From the NCBI GenBank assembly GCA_902606835.1, contig CACLHW010000001.1, positions 1-64,000 of the forward strand: 64,000 bases of DNA. The letters are read 5' to 3'. This DNA is from an uncultured Pelagibacteraceae bacterium. Its GTDB lineage: Bacteria > Pseudomonadota > Alphaproteobacteria > Pelagibacterales > Pelagibacteraceae. This document shows, piece by piece, positions 12,522 through 22,633 of the stretch (position 1 is the first letter of the stretch; each line of letters starts with the position of its first letter). Both the position numbers and the translations under genes were made by a program. The notes beneath the pieces were generated by a model. It ran no database searches. It saw only the letters and a program-made list of their open reading frames with translations, and was not told where the DNA came from.

Positions 12522-14305
12522 AATATCCAAAAGAATACCTTGAAGAAATTAAGTTAAGAATAAAAGTATCGCAAGTTGTTGGAAAGTCAGTAAAGCTTAA
12601 AAGACGTGGTAAAGAATTTATTGGATTATCACCATTCTCTAATGAAAAAACACCTTCATTTACTGTTAATGATGACAAAGGTTTTTACCATTGTTTTAGT
12701 TCAGGAGAACATGGAAATATTTTTGATTTTTTAATAAAAATAAAAAATTATAAATTTGGGGAAGCCGTCAGGGAACTTGCGAGTGATGCAGGCTTACAAC
12801 CATATCGATTTACTAAACAAGATGAGGAAAAACAAAATAGATGGACGATTTATACAAAGATTTTGGAACAATACACTAATTTCTGCCATGAGGAATTATT
12901 ATCAAAAAGAAATTCAGAAGTTTTGGATTATTTAAATAGAAGAAAAATAACACATAAAGAAATTAATTTTTTTAAAATTGGGTACACTCCAGGAAAAAAC
13001 GATTTTTACGAAAAATTAAATAAAGAATTTGATGAAAAACAAATTGGCGCTTCGGGCATTTACTATTTTGATGAAAATAAGAAAAAATATTTTGATAGAT
13101 TTAAAAATAGAATTATTTTTCCTGTTAAAAGCTTAAATGGCTCTGTTCTTGCTTTGGGAGGAAGAACGCTCTCCAAAACTAATTTTGCTAAGTATGTGAA
13201 TTCTCCAGAAACTGAATTTTATAAAAAAGGAAATAATCTATATAATATTAATTCTGCCAGGGAAGTAAAAAACAAAAACAGCGAGGCCTTTATAGTTGAA
13301 GGCTATATGGATGTCATAAATTTACATAAATTTGGAATTCAAAATGTTGTCGCAAATTTAGGTACAGCGATGACCGAAAGACAATTAGATTTAGTTTGGA
13401 GATTTTTTAAAAATCCAATTATTTGCTTAGACGGGGATGAAAGTGGAAAAAAAGCTGCACTAAGAGCAGCAGAAAGACTGTTTCCGCTAATGAAACCAGA
13501 TTTAAATATTTATTTTTTAACATTGCCAGAAAATTTAGATCCAGATTCTTACATAAATGAAAAAGGAAAAGAATCTTTTGTAGAACTTGCTAAAAATAAA
13601 ATTGAAATCCAAAATTTTATTTGGAATTCTTATTACCAGGAAATAGACCAAAACAACCCGCGCTCTTTAACAGTATTTGAAAAAAAAATTAAGGCACTTT
13701 GCAATGAATTAAAGGATAAAACTTTAGCTAAATATTTTTTAGACTACTTCATAAAACGGATCAATGAACTAACACCAAACTTAAATTTAAATAAAAACAA
13801 TTTTTATAAATTTAAAAAATTAACAAATCCATTACAACAAACAAAAGATATTTATGAAAAAAGAAATAAATTTAATGAAAGAGAATTAAAAGAATTTTCA
13901 GCTTTATTTTTAATTATAAATAATTTGGATATTTTCAGAAAAAATATAGAGCTAATTTCAGATTTAACTTTTTCAGAAAATTTAGTTAATGAGTTCAAAC
14001 AAAAGTTGATAAACTACCTATTGTCTGAAAAATTTTTTGATAGAAAACAACTAATGCAAGAAGATTTTGAAGACAAATATAAAAATATAATTGAAATGGT
14101 AAATAATAATGCTGCTGTAAAGATAATTTACAAAAACAAAAATGATGCTGAGATTATTTTAATGTTTAATGAAATTTTAATGGAAATTAAAAAAATAGAA
14201 CTCAGGGAAAAAATCGAGTCTTTAGAGGATAAAGTTTCATTAAATCTTGATGAAAATCTCTATACGGAACTTTTATCCCTTAGAAATCAATTAAAAGGGG
14301 GTTAA
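12518..14305 (+). CDS. dnaG: DNA primase
   Basis: LSPFSNEKTPSFTVNDDKGFYHCFSSGEHGNIFDF, toprim EGYMDV, LDGDESGKKAA. Confidence 0.95.
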   Translation: MKYPKEYLEEIKLRIKVSQVVGKSVKLKRRGKEFIGLSPFSNEKTPSFTVNDDKGFYHCFSSGEHGNIFDFLIKIKNYKFGEAVRELASDAGLQPYRFTKQDEEKQNRWTIYTKILEQYTNFCHEELLSKRNSEVLDYLNRRKITHKEINFFKIGYTPGKNDFYEKLNKEFDEKQIGASGIYYFDENKKKYFDRFKNRIIFPVKSLNGSVLALGGRTLSKTNFAKYVNSPETEFYKKGNNLYNINSAREVKNKNSEAFIVEGYMDVINLHKFGIQNVVANLGTAMTERQLDLVWRFFKNPIICLDGDESGKKAALRAAERLFPLMKPDLNIYFLTLPENLDPDSYINEKGKESFVELAKNKIEIQNFIWNSYYQEIDQNNPRSLTVFEKKIKALCNELKDKTLAKYFLDYFIKRINELTPNLNLNKNNFYKFKKLTNPLQQTKDIYEKRNKFNERELKEFSALFLIINNLDIFRKNIELISDLTFSENLVNEFKQKLINYLLSEKFFDRKQLMQEDFEDKYKNIIEMVNNNAAVKIIYKNKNDAEIILMFNEILMEIKKIELREKIESLEDKVSLNLDENLYTELLSLRNQLKGG

Positions 14306-14366
14306 ATATACCCTAGATTTTATTGATTTTATTATTATATATGACTCCTCTATTTAGTTTTAATGG

Positions 14367-16283
14367 GTGAAAAATACAGTGGAAAAATTAATTACAAAAT
14401 CATTTAAAAGGCTTTTAGATAAGGGAATTCACAGAGGCTTTATAACCTATGAAGAATTAGGAAAATCACTTGGCAAAAGACACTTTAGCCAAGAAAATCT
14501 TGAATCAGCTTTTCTACATATTTTTGATAACAAGATTAGTTTAGTAGAAAAAAAATCTGATTATAGCGTTACTAAAAAAAGAGATTCATCTCCCTCTGAG
14601 TCTCAAAAAAATAAAGATGTAGAAAAAAGTGACGATCCAATAAGAATGTATTTAAGAGAAATGGGAGGAGTGGAACTCCTCTCTCGTGAAGGTGAGATTG
14701 CTATAGCAAAAAGAATAGTTGCTGGTAAGGATTATATGATCAATGGGCTTTTTCAAAGTCCTTTAAGCGCAAGGAAAGTTTTTGAATGGAAAGAAAAATT
14801 AGAAAAGAATGAATTATTAGTTAGAGAAATTATAGATATAGATTCATCTTATATTGAGTCTGAAAATGAAGAAGAAGATTTAAGTTTAAAGAAAAAAAAA
14901 TCTCAAGATAAAAAGGAAATAAACAATAAATCAAGCAAACCCAAAAAAGATTCAGATGAAGGTGAAAATAGTCAGTCCGATGATAATAATAATCAAGAAA
15001 CCGTAGAAGAGGATGAATTCAATCCATCTTTGGCTGCGATGGAAGAAGAAATTAAACCACAAGTTATTTTAACAATAAATAATCTTTGTAAAGATTATAC
15101 AAAATTACTTAAATTTCAAAATGATAAATTAGACTGCGCTTTAAATTCTCAAGAATTTTCGCGAGCAAAAGAAAAAAGTTATCAAAAAATGCAAGATGGT
15201 ATTGTTAAAAAAATAAAAACACTCCAACTTAATGCTACAGTTCTTGAGGAATTGCTTGAAATACATTTTCAAGAAAACAAAAAAATAACTTCTTTAGAGG
15301 GAGTATTATTACGCTTAGTTATGGATAACAAAATTTCTAGAGAAGAATTTCTTAAATATTATTTAGGAAACGAAATTAATCCAAAATTCGAAAATTTTTT
15401 AAATGAAAATAGTAATTGGAAAAATTTTTTCAAGAAAAAGAAAAAAGAGTTTCTAGAGATCAAAGATAGATTGGTTGAATTTAGTAAAAAAATTGGGCTA
15501 CCTGTTTCTGATTTTAAAAAATTAGTGAAAAGAATACAAAAAGGAGAAAAAGAATCAAGAATAGCAAAAAAAGAAATGGTTGAAGCTAATTTAAGATTAG
15601 TAATATCTATAGCTAAAAAATACACAAATAGGGGTTTGCAATTTTTAGACTTAATTCAGGAAGGGAATATAGGACTTATGAAGGCTGTTGATAAATTTGA
15701 ATATCAGAGAGGGTATAAATTTTCAACGTATGCCACATGGTGGATTAGACAAGCTATAACTCGATCAATCGCAGACCAAGCAAGAACAATTAGAATACCT
15801 GTTCACATGATTGAAACAATTAATAAAATAGTGAGAACTTCAAGACAAATTTTAAGTGAGAAAGGTAGAGAAGCTACTCCCGAAGAATTAGCAAAAAAAT
15901 TGGCTATGCCACTTGATAGAGTGAGAAAAGTTTTAAAAATTTCTAAAGAACCAGTATCCTTAGAAACCCCCGTAGGAGACGAAGAAGATAGTAGCCTTGG
16001 TGATTTTATAGAAGATCAAAATGCTTTACAGCCTCTTGACGCTTCAATCAGATCAAATTTGGGAGAATCAACGACAAAAATTTTAGCTACTTTGACTCCA
16101 AGGGAAGAACGAGTTCTTAGAATGAGATTTGGTATTGGTATGAATACTGACCATACTTTAGAGGAGGTTGGTTTACAATTTTCTGTAACAAGAGAAAGAA
16201 TAAGACAGATAGAAGCCAAAGCTCTTAGAAAACTTAAACACCCAAGTAGATCAAAACATTTAAAAAGTTTCTTAGAAAAATGA
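14367..16283 (+). CDS. rpoD: RNA polymerase primary sigma factor RpoD (GTG start)
   Basis: [54 protein letters not shown], region 4 [19 protein letters not shown]. Confidence 0.97.
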   Translation: MKNTVEKLITKSFKRLLDKGIHRGFITYEELGKSLGKRHFSQENLESAFLHIFDNKISLVEKKSDYSVTKKRDSSPSESQKNKDVEKSDDPIRMYLREMGGVELLSREGEIAIAKRIVAGKDYMINGLFQSPLSARKVFEWKEKLEKNELLVREIIDIDSSYIESENEEEDLSLKKKKSQDKKEINNKSSKPKKDSDEGENSQSDDNNNQETVEEDEFNPSLAAMEEEIKPQVILTINNLCKDYTKLLKFQNDKLDCALNSQEFSRAKEKSYQKMQDGIVKKIKTLQLNATVLEELLEIHFQENKKITSLEGVLLRLVMDNKISREEFLKYYLGNEINPKFENFLNENSNWKNFFKKKKKEFLEIKDRLVEFSKKIGLPVSDFKKLVKRIQKGEKESRIAKKEMVEANLRLVISIAKKYTNRGLQFLDLIQEGNIGLMKAVDKFEYQRGYKFSTYATWWIRQAITRSIADQARTIRIPVHMIETINKIVRTSRQILSEKGREATPEELAKKLAMPLDRVRKVLKISKEPVSLETPVGDEEDSSLGDFIEDQNALQPLDASIRSNLGESTTKILATLTPREERVLRMRFGIGMNTDHTLEEVGLQFSVTRERIRQIEAKALRKLKHPSRSKHLKSFLEK

Positions 16284-16297
16284 AATTTTGATCATTA

Positions 16298-17191
16298 ATG
16301 ATTAAACTATTTTGGAATACACATAACCAAAAAAAACCTCATTCATCAGATAAAAAAATAAGAGAAAAGCAACAATTAGATTATGGATGGGGTCAATATC
16401 ATCAAAAAAGCTCAGACAAATGGATCTTCAAAATTCTTGAACAGGTCAAATACACTATTATCGAAAGTGAAACTGAACTTAAAAAGGAAGACATTTTAAT
16501 AATTATAGACTCAAGCGTTGAAGAAAAGACAGAATTTTACAATAAACTTAACTTATCTTGCGCGAAAATATTTTTATTTCATTTAGGGGACGAGTTTGGT
16601 TTTCACAATTTAGCACCTATTTATAATGCTTGTAACTACGTTTGGAGACCATTTTGTTCAAGCAAGTATTTAAATAATAATGGTAAAGTTAAGTGTATAC
16701 CTATTGGTTATAAATCAGGGGTTTTACATAAAAAAAATCTTGAAAGAAAATATAAATGGGCTTTTACTGGAACCCCTCATAAAACAAGTAGGCACGATCT
16801 ACTATTTCAATTTTCTAACATAAAACCATTTTTTTGTCATAAAACACAAAAATTTGATAGAAATATTATTTCTGTTGACGAAATGAATGAAGTTTTATCA
16901 TCTACAGAATTTATACCGTGTCCGAATGGTTTTTTTCATCCCGAAACCTACAGAGTGTATGAGGCATTGGAATGTGGATGCATTCCAATTGTTGAAAATG
17001 CATACAAATACTACGATCGTTTATTTCCAAAAAATCCTTTTATAAAAGTTGATAAATGGCAGGATGCAATACCAATAATCCAGGGCTGGGGATCTGATCA
17101 GATTAAAAAAAAGAGAACAGAATGTGAATTATGGTGGAATGAAGAAAAAAATAATATACAGAAATCTATCAGTAGCAGGATTATTTTATGA
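16298..17191 (+). CDS. Exostosin/GT47-like glycosyltransferase family protein
   Basis: KWAFTGTPHKTSRHDLL ... FIPCPNGFFHPETYRVYEALECGCIPIV. Confidence 0.65.
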   Translation: MIKLFWNTHNQKKPHSSDKKIREKQQLDYGWGQYHQKSSDKWIFKILEQVKYTIIESETELKKEDILIIIDSSVEEKTEFYNKLNLSCAKIFLFHLGDEFGFHNLAPIYNACNYVWRPFCSSKYLNNNGKVKCIPIGYKSGVLHKKNLERKYKWAFTGTPHKTSRHDLLFQFSNIKPFFCHKTQKFDRNIISVDEMNEVLSSTEFIPCPNGFFHPETYRVYEALECGCIPIVENAYKYYDRLFPKNPFIKVDKWQDAIPIIQGWGSDQIKKKRTECELWWNEEKNNIQKSISSRIIL

Positions 17192-17538
17192 TTGAAAATG
17201 AACTAAATAAAATTGATAGATTGATTAAAATTAAAAAAATAAAAGAAGCTGAGCTTGAATTATCTAAACTTGGGCCAGAATTTTATAAAAATACAGACTA
17301 CCTTTATTTAAGAGCTAAGATTTTTTTTGCAAACAAATTGTATTATATGGCTTTAGATGCTTTATTGATAGCTACTGAATTTCAAGAAAAAGAAAAAGTT
17401 TATAACCTAATTTCAAAAATCTATAATGCCATAGGGAACAAGGAGTTGAGTAAAAAAATTTCCAACCCAGAACAAAGACTAGTTACTATTAACAATTTAA
17501 AGAAAGAGTTAACGGGTATTATACAAAAGGAGGAGTAA
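17188..17538 (+). CDS. Small TPR-like helical-repeat protein
   Basis: Helical-hairpin pattern (KEAELELSKLGPEFYKNTDYLYLRAKIFFANKLYYMALDALLIATEFQ); ATGA overlap with upstream gene. Confidence 0.5.
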   Translation: MIENELNKIDRLIKIKKIKEAELELSKLGPEFYKNTDYLYLRAKIFFANKLYYMALDALLIATEFQEKEKVYNLISKIYNAIGNKELSKKISNPEQRLVTINNLKKELTGIIQKEE

Positions 17539-17549
17539 AAAATTTACGT

Positions 17550-18374
17550 ATGATAGTTTGGTTATCATCTTATCCCAAAAGTGGAAATACGTGGGTAAGA
17601 GCTTTTTTAAGTGCATATTTGCATTCATCTAAAGGTAAATTTGATTTTACTTTAATTGATAAAATTGAGGAGTTTCCACAACATAATTTGATGAAAAAAT
17701 TTATGGAGAACAAAGATTTCCATAATTTAAAAGAAATTTCGAAAAATTGGATAAAGGTTCAAGAGTTTATGAACTTAAATAAAAAGACTAAATTTTTAAA
17801 AACTCATAGCGCTTTTTGTAATATAAATGGAAATTTTTTCACTGATGAAAAAAATACTTTAGCTTTCATCTATATTGTTAGAGACCCAAGAAACGTAATT
17901 CTTTCAATGTCTAACCATTTCGGAAAATCCCAGGAAGAAAGTTTTAGAACTTTAATTGATGAAAAATATACAATTTACCCCATGGTTAATAATCAATTAT
18001 TTCTTGCTACTCATGTTTCAAGTTGGAATAAAAATTATCTATCTTGGAAAAATTTTAAATCAATAAATAAAATAATTATTAAATACGAAGACTTAATTAA
18101 TAATCCTAAAAATACCTTCAAAAGTATAATCAATTTTTTAGAAAAATATGTAGATATTAAGTATGATGAAGAAAAATTAACAAATTCAATTAACACAACT
18201 AATTTTGAGGATTTTAAAAAATATGAAAATAAATATGGATTTAACAAAGGACAAAAAAATAAATTTTTTCATTTAGGAAAACAAAATGACTGGAGAAATT
18301 TATTAGATGCAAAAATTTGCGATAAAGTTAACGCTCAGTTTGAATCTGAAATGAGTGAATTAGGATATATTTGA
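17550..18374 (+). CDS. PAPS-dependent sulfotransferase
   Basis: 5'-PSB loop YPKSGNTWVRAFL and 3'-PB motif YIVRDPRNVILSMSNH. Confidence 0.85.
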   Translation: MIVWLSSYPKSGNTWVRAFLSAYLHSSKGKFDFTLIDKIEEFPQHNLMKKFMENKDFHNLKEISKNWIKVQEFMNLNKKTKFLKTHSAFCNINGNFFTDEKNTLAFIYIVRDPRNVILSMSNHFGKSQEESFRTLIDEKYTIYPMVNNQLFLATHVSSWNKNYLSWKNFKSINKIIIKYEDLINNPKNTFKSIINFLEKYVDIKYDEEKLTNSINTTNFEDFKKYENKYGFNKGQKNKFFHLGKQNDWRNLLDAKICDKVNAQFESEMSELGYI

Positions 18375-18450
18375 ATTTTTTTTTAATAATTGTGAATCGT
18401 TAGCTTGAAAGAATTTATAAACTCAAGTAAAACATTTAATTATTATGAAA

Positions 18451-18527
18451 GGGCCTGTAGCTCAGCTGGTTAGAGCAGTACACTCATAATGTATTGGTCC
18501 CAGGTTCGAATCCTGGCGGGCCCACCA
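18451..18527 (+). tRNA. tRNA with CAT anticodon; probably tRNA-Ile2 (lysidine-type), elongator tRNA-Met not excluded
   Basis: GGGCCTG/CGGGCCC acceptor stem, anticodon loop CTCATAA, TTCGAAT T-loop, encoded CCA; acceptor/D-arm is tRNA-Ile-like. Confidence 0.93.
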
Positions 18528-18531
18528 TTTT

Positions 18532-19410
18532 TTACCTAGAATTAAAAATATCAATTATATTTTTCGCAATATTTTTTTTATCGAATTGTACCTTATATTT
18601 TTTCCCTAATTCTAAGGCTAATTTTCTATTTTCTTCATATTTTTTATCTAATTCTTCTATTTTTTTTACCATTGCGAATGGATCAGGTTCACAAATAAAG
18701 TTTTGAGGTGAAAATTCTTTCGCAGTCAAATTATCTGAACAAGTTATAGGTATTGCTCCACAAATCATTCCTTCAATCATGGGCAAACCAAGACCTTCAG
18801 CGATTGAAGGCAGCAAAACATATCTTGAAGAGTTATAAACATTATTTAATTCTTCATCTTTTATGACTCCAAGATATTTTCCAAATCCAGGGTCTTTTAG
18901 ACCACAAATTTTTATTTTTTTCTCGCCATCTTTAATTTTTTTGAGACTATTTACTACAAGACTAAATCTTTTCACTTCATCAAAAACTCTTCCAACATAA
19001 AAAAAATCATTATTTTTTTTTATATTTTCATCAAGATAGACATCTTTAATTGGGTTATAAACTACATGAATATTTTTATTATAAAATTCAGCTAAATCTT
19101 TTTTTACTTTAAAACTTATTGTAGTTATTGCGTCTGCATTTAAAAAAAAATGTTTTACCAGTAAACGGGTTTTATCCTCAACATGAGGTATATGCCATGG
19201 CACGTCTAAAAAATTCAAAATTAAATATGATTTTGGATATTTTTTTTTTAAAAATAATGCTTTTTCGTAGCCCACGGGATCATTAGAATATATTAAGTCT
19301 GGAGATTCCTCTGATAAAATATGACCTAGAGCCTTCATACCTTCTTTTATCCTTGGTATTTGACAGACATATCCGTCGGAACCTAATATGGATACTTTAA
19401 TATTATTCAT
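18532..19410 (-). CDS. Glycosyltransferase family 1 (GT4-like)
   Basis: VVYNPIKDVYLDE...FFYVGRVFDEVKRFSLVVNSLKKI...LLPSIAEGLGLPMIEGMICGAIPITC. Confidence 0.8.
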   Translation of the reverse strand: MNNIKVSILGSDGYVCQIPRIKEGMKALGHILSEESPDLIYSNDPVGYEKALFLKKKYPKSYLILNFLDVPWHIPHVEDKTRLLVKHFFLNADAITTISFKVKKDLAEFYNKNIHVVYNPIKDVYLDENIKKNNDFFYVGRVFDEVKRFSLVVNSLKKIKDGEKKIKICGLKDPGFGKYLGVIKDEELNNVYNSSRYVLLPSIAEGLGLPMIEGMICGAIPITCSDNLTAKEFSPQNFICEPDPFAMVKKIEELDKKYEENRKLALELGKKYKVQFDKKNIAKNIIDIFNSR

Positions 19411-19473
19411 AAAATAAGTTTATAAATTTTAAAATATACAAAGCAAGACACGATATATATATATAATAAAATT

Positions 19474-20298
19474 ATGTTAATAGACTCTTTTTTATTTTTC
19501 AACGAATCTGAACTAGCTGAATTAAGGATTAAATATTTAGAAAAAATAGTTGATTATTTTATAGTTATAGAGGCTAATATCACGCATCAAGGAAAAAAAA
19601 AGCCATGGAATTTTCCAACATTATTAGAAAATAATTTAAAGCCATTTTCAAATAAAATACAATATCACCAGATAAACATTGACCCTGATAAAATAAAAAA
19701 TAAAGAAAGTTGGATAATTGATGATGTGAAAGGTGACGACGCATGGAGAATAGAAAATTTTCAAAGAAATTACATTAAAGAGGCATGTAAACAATTTGCT
19801 AATAAAGATATTTTAGTAATCAGTGATGTTGATGAAATTCCTTCAAAATTAAAACTTGAATTTATAAAATCCTGTGATTTTAAAAAAATTGCTCCTATAG
19901 CTTTTGAACAATACCTATTTCACATAGATTGTAACTTTCTAAAACTAGAAAGCTGGAGAGGAAGTATTGTTACTACTTTGGAAGTGTGTAATGCTTTCTC
20001 CCCACATCGACTTAGAAGATCAAGGAATAGAATATCACATTTTACAGACTCCGGATGGAGCTTTTCTTCATTTGGAGGGCCTGAAAAGGTTAAAGAAAAA
20101 CTAGAGTCAATAGCACATACAGAATTTAATAATGAAAAATTTAAAAATTTTAATCATATAATTAATTGTCAGAAGACTGGTGCAGATTTATTTCATAGAG
20201 ATGTTAAAGCAAAAAGAATAAACAAATCATTTTTTCCAAAAGATTTACTAAAGTTAATGGAAGAAAATCCTGATTATTATTTTGGAGCTAAAGTTTGA
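19474..20298 (+). CDS. Glycosyltransferase family 17-like (beta-1,4-GlcNAc transferase type)
   Basis: MLIDSFLFFNESELAELRIKYLEKIVDYFIVIEANITHQGKKKPW...DDAWRIENFQRNYI...ISDVDEIP. Confidence 0.8.
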   Translation: MLIDSFLFFNESELAELRIKYLEKIVDYFIVIEANITHQGKKKPWNFPTLLENNLKPFSNKIQYHQINIDPDKIKNKESWIIDDVKGDDAWRIENFQRNYIKEACKQFANKDILVISDVDEIPSKLKLEFIKSCDFKKIAPIAFEQYLFHIDCNFLKLESWRGSIVTTLEVCNAFSPHRLRRSRNRISHFTDSGWSFSSFGGPEKVKEKLESIAHTEFNNEKFKNFNHIINCQKTGADLFHRDVKAKRINKSFFPKDLLKLMEENPDYYFGAKV

Positions 20299-20301
20299 AA
20301 A

Positions 20302-21033
20302 ATGATTTATGTTTCTTTAAGCACCATTCCGCAAAGAGTTAAAAATATAAACCTTTCCATTGATTCATTATTAAAACAAACAAAAAAACCTGATAAAATT
20401 TTTATTAATATACCTCATAAGTACAATCGTTTTGATGAAATTATTCATGATAATGAAATACCAAAATTTTCTAATGATATTGTTGAAGTAACTAGATGTG
20501 AGGACTGCGGTCCAGGAACTAAATTATTAGGATCATTGAAAAAATTAAAAAAAAATTCTTTGATAATATTAGCTGATGACGATCATATTTATGAAGATTA
20601 TATGATAGAAAAATTTTATTATTTTTATTCTAAAGCGCCTAATAATGCATATAGTTTTTATGTTCATCCTTTAGGTAATTTTGGTGTTGGACAAGGAGCT
20701 GATGGTTTTGCAATAAACACAAACCATCTAGAGGGTATTAAATTTTTTTATGATAAAATTATAAAAGATTATAAAGAACTTTTTTTATATGATGATTTAT
20801 GGATTTCCTATTTCTTGTATTTTTTTAAAAAAAATAAAATTCTTTCTTTACAAGAACACCTTAAAAAAAATGAACATAATAAAAAATCCTTAATTTATAA
20901 GACCCACATTGTAGCTTCAGGACTTGTTTCAACTTATGGAAAAAATTTAATTGAAGCAGTAAAAAAAAGAGATCAAATTGCTTTTGAAAGTTTAAAGTAT
21001 ATGAATGAGAAGACGAAAGGTTTATCTTTTTGA
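20302..21033 (+). CDS. Glycosyltransferase family 2-like
   Basis: YVSLSTIPQRVKNINLSIDSLLKQTKKPDKIFINIP...LADDDHIYEDYMIE. Confidence 0.65.
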   Translation: MIYVSLSTIPQRVKNINLSIDSLLKQTKKPDKIFINIPHKYNRFDEIIHDNEIPKFSNDIVEVTRCEDCGPGTKLLGSLKKLKKNSLIILADDDHIYEDYMIEKFYYFYSKAPNNAYSFYVHPLGNFGVGQGADGFAINTNHLEGIKFFYDKIIKDYKELFLYDDLWISYFLYFFKKNKILSLQEHLKKNEHNKKSLIYKTHIVASGLVSTYGKNLIEAVKKRDQIAFESLKYMNEKTKGLSF

Positions 21034-22006
21034 AACCCTAGCTTTATCTAAGAAGCTTTTCCACTCTAAAGATCTTACATCCCATGAATAAATATCATTA
21101 ATTTTTTCTCTTTGTAATTTTAGTTTTTTTTTGCGTTGAGGCTGACCAAAAATTTTTAATACTATCTAAAAGAGCTTCTTGATACTTTTTTTCTAATTCT
21201 TCTGGTGTTTTTTCAAAATTTATTATTTTTCCAAATGGTGAACAGGTTTCGTTAAGAGCTCCAAGATTTGTAGTTACTACTTCGCAACCAGCAGCTAACG
21301 ATTCTATTGCAGCTATGCAACTTGTTTCTGGCCAAATACTGGGATAAGAAAAAATATGCATTTTTTTTAATTTTTCTATTATTTTTTCATTCTTTAAAAA
21401 ACCAAAGTAATTAACATTTTTTGTATTTTTACATTCATCAAAAAGTTCCTTGTAAGTTTTTCCAAGAATTGAATCAAATTTTTTTCCATAAATTATTGTA
21501 GAAGAGCAGACATTTAGCTCTACATTTTCCAAATTTAAATTTTTAAAAACTTTTAATAAAAGTTTTAGTCCTCTCCAGGGTGTAGTGTGGTAAATTAAAT
21601 TTATTTTATCTGAAGGTTTTTCAATAAAATTTATTTTTTCTATAGCATTTTTAATCACAACTGTTTTATTTCGAGGAATATGAAAATATTTTATATGCTG
21701 CTCAAGATTCCAGTTGGAGTTATATACAATCCAATCTAATTTATTTATAAATTCTTTAGAGCCCAAATTCTTGGCTTCATTCTGGTTAACAAAATGATGC
21801 ATCCAAAGAACATTAATCTTATCTTTTTCTAGCAAGTTTTGATTTGTGCTATTTAAAATGAGATTTATATCTTTAAAACTTTCATCAGGTAGAAACTTTA
21901 ATAATAATCTAAATTGACTTTCACTTCCTCCAAACGAGTCTTGAAAGGAAACAGGTCTAGATTTATCATCAGTTGCTTTTTTTAGAATTCTAGATTTTTC
22001 TTCCAC
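21022..22006 (-). CDS. Glycosyltransferase (GT4-like), C-terminus apparently frameshifted at a T9 run
   Basis: ORF 21098..22006 plus, after removing one T from the T9 run at about 21124-21132, the tail QKKLKLQREKINDIYSWDVRSLEWKSFLDKARVSKR* ending at 21022; body LIYHTTPWRGLKLLLKVFKNL...SYPSIWPETSCIAAIESLAAGCEVVTTN. Confidence 0.75.
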
Positions 22007-22022
22007 AAATAATCTTGATAAA

Positions 22023-22616
22023 TTACTTAGCTATAAATTCTCTTAAAGTGTCAAATAATTTTGTAATGTCACCATTGTTACTTTCAATAACAGAAGCAAA
22101 CTCCTCTTTCTGAGTTCTTGCTAAGCTTAATCCTTCTATAATTAGATCTCTTATTAAGGGATTGTCGGGATTTTTAGTGTAAACTCTCCATTCAATTTTA
22201 ACCTCTGGTTTTTTGTCTGTAGCCAAAAGAACGCTTTTCACTATTGTGTATTTAGGATTTAGTACCTCTGTCCCAATGACATCAATTTTTGGATCAGAAT
22301 AGTCTGTTAGTCTAGAAGTAAAACTTTTTAAAAAATACTTTTCAAATAAAGACAAATATTCATTTAACTGATCTTCATTTAAATTTTTTCTATACTTACC
22401 TATGGAATAATAAGCGACCCCCTTAATATCAACAGTTTTCAAAGCCATTTCAGAAAGTTTTTTAGTCTTAAATTCTTTTGAGTTTGAATCAACAAGTACT
22501 TTTTTTGCCTCATCAACTATTTCAGTAATAAATTGTTTTGGATCGCTGCTGTATCCATAACTTTTTTGTGTTAATGAAAAAAGAAAAAAAATAATAATGA
22601 AAAAATTTTTTTTCAT
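22023..22616 (-). CDS. mlaC: Phospholipid-binding ABC transport protein MlaC/Ttg2D
   Basis: Signal peptide, VDIKGVAYYSIGKYRKNLNEDQLNEYLSLFEKYFLKSFTSRL, EGLSLARTQKEEFASVIESNNGDITKLFDTLRE. Confidence 0.88.
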   Translation of the reverse strand: MKKNFFIIIFFLFSLTQKSYGYSSDPKQFITEIVDEAKKVLVDSNSKEFKTKKLSEMALKTVDIKGVAYYSIGKYRKNLNEDQLNEYLSLFEKYFLKSFTSRLTDYSDPKIDVIGTEVLNPKYTIVKSVLLATDKKPEVKIEWRVYTKNPDNPLIRDLIIEGLSLARTQKEEFASVIESNNGDITKLFDTLREFIAK

Positions 22617-22633
22617 AAAGTTTTTATTTTAAA

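Noticed and set aside
19450-19473. ATATATATATATAATAAAATT tract
   Set aside because: Short AT-rich intergenic sequence between divergent genes, compatible with promoter composition; not a meaningful repeat.
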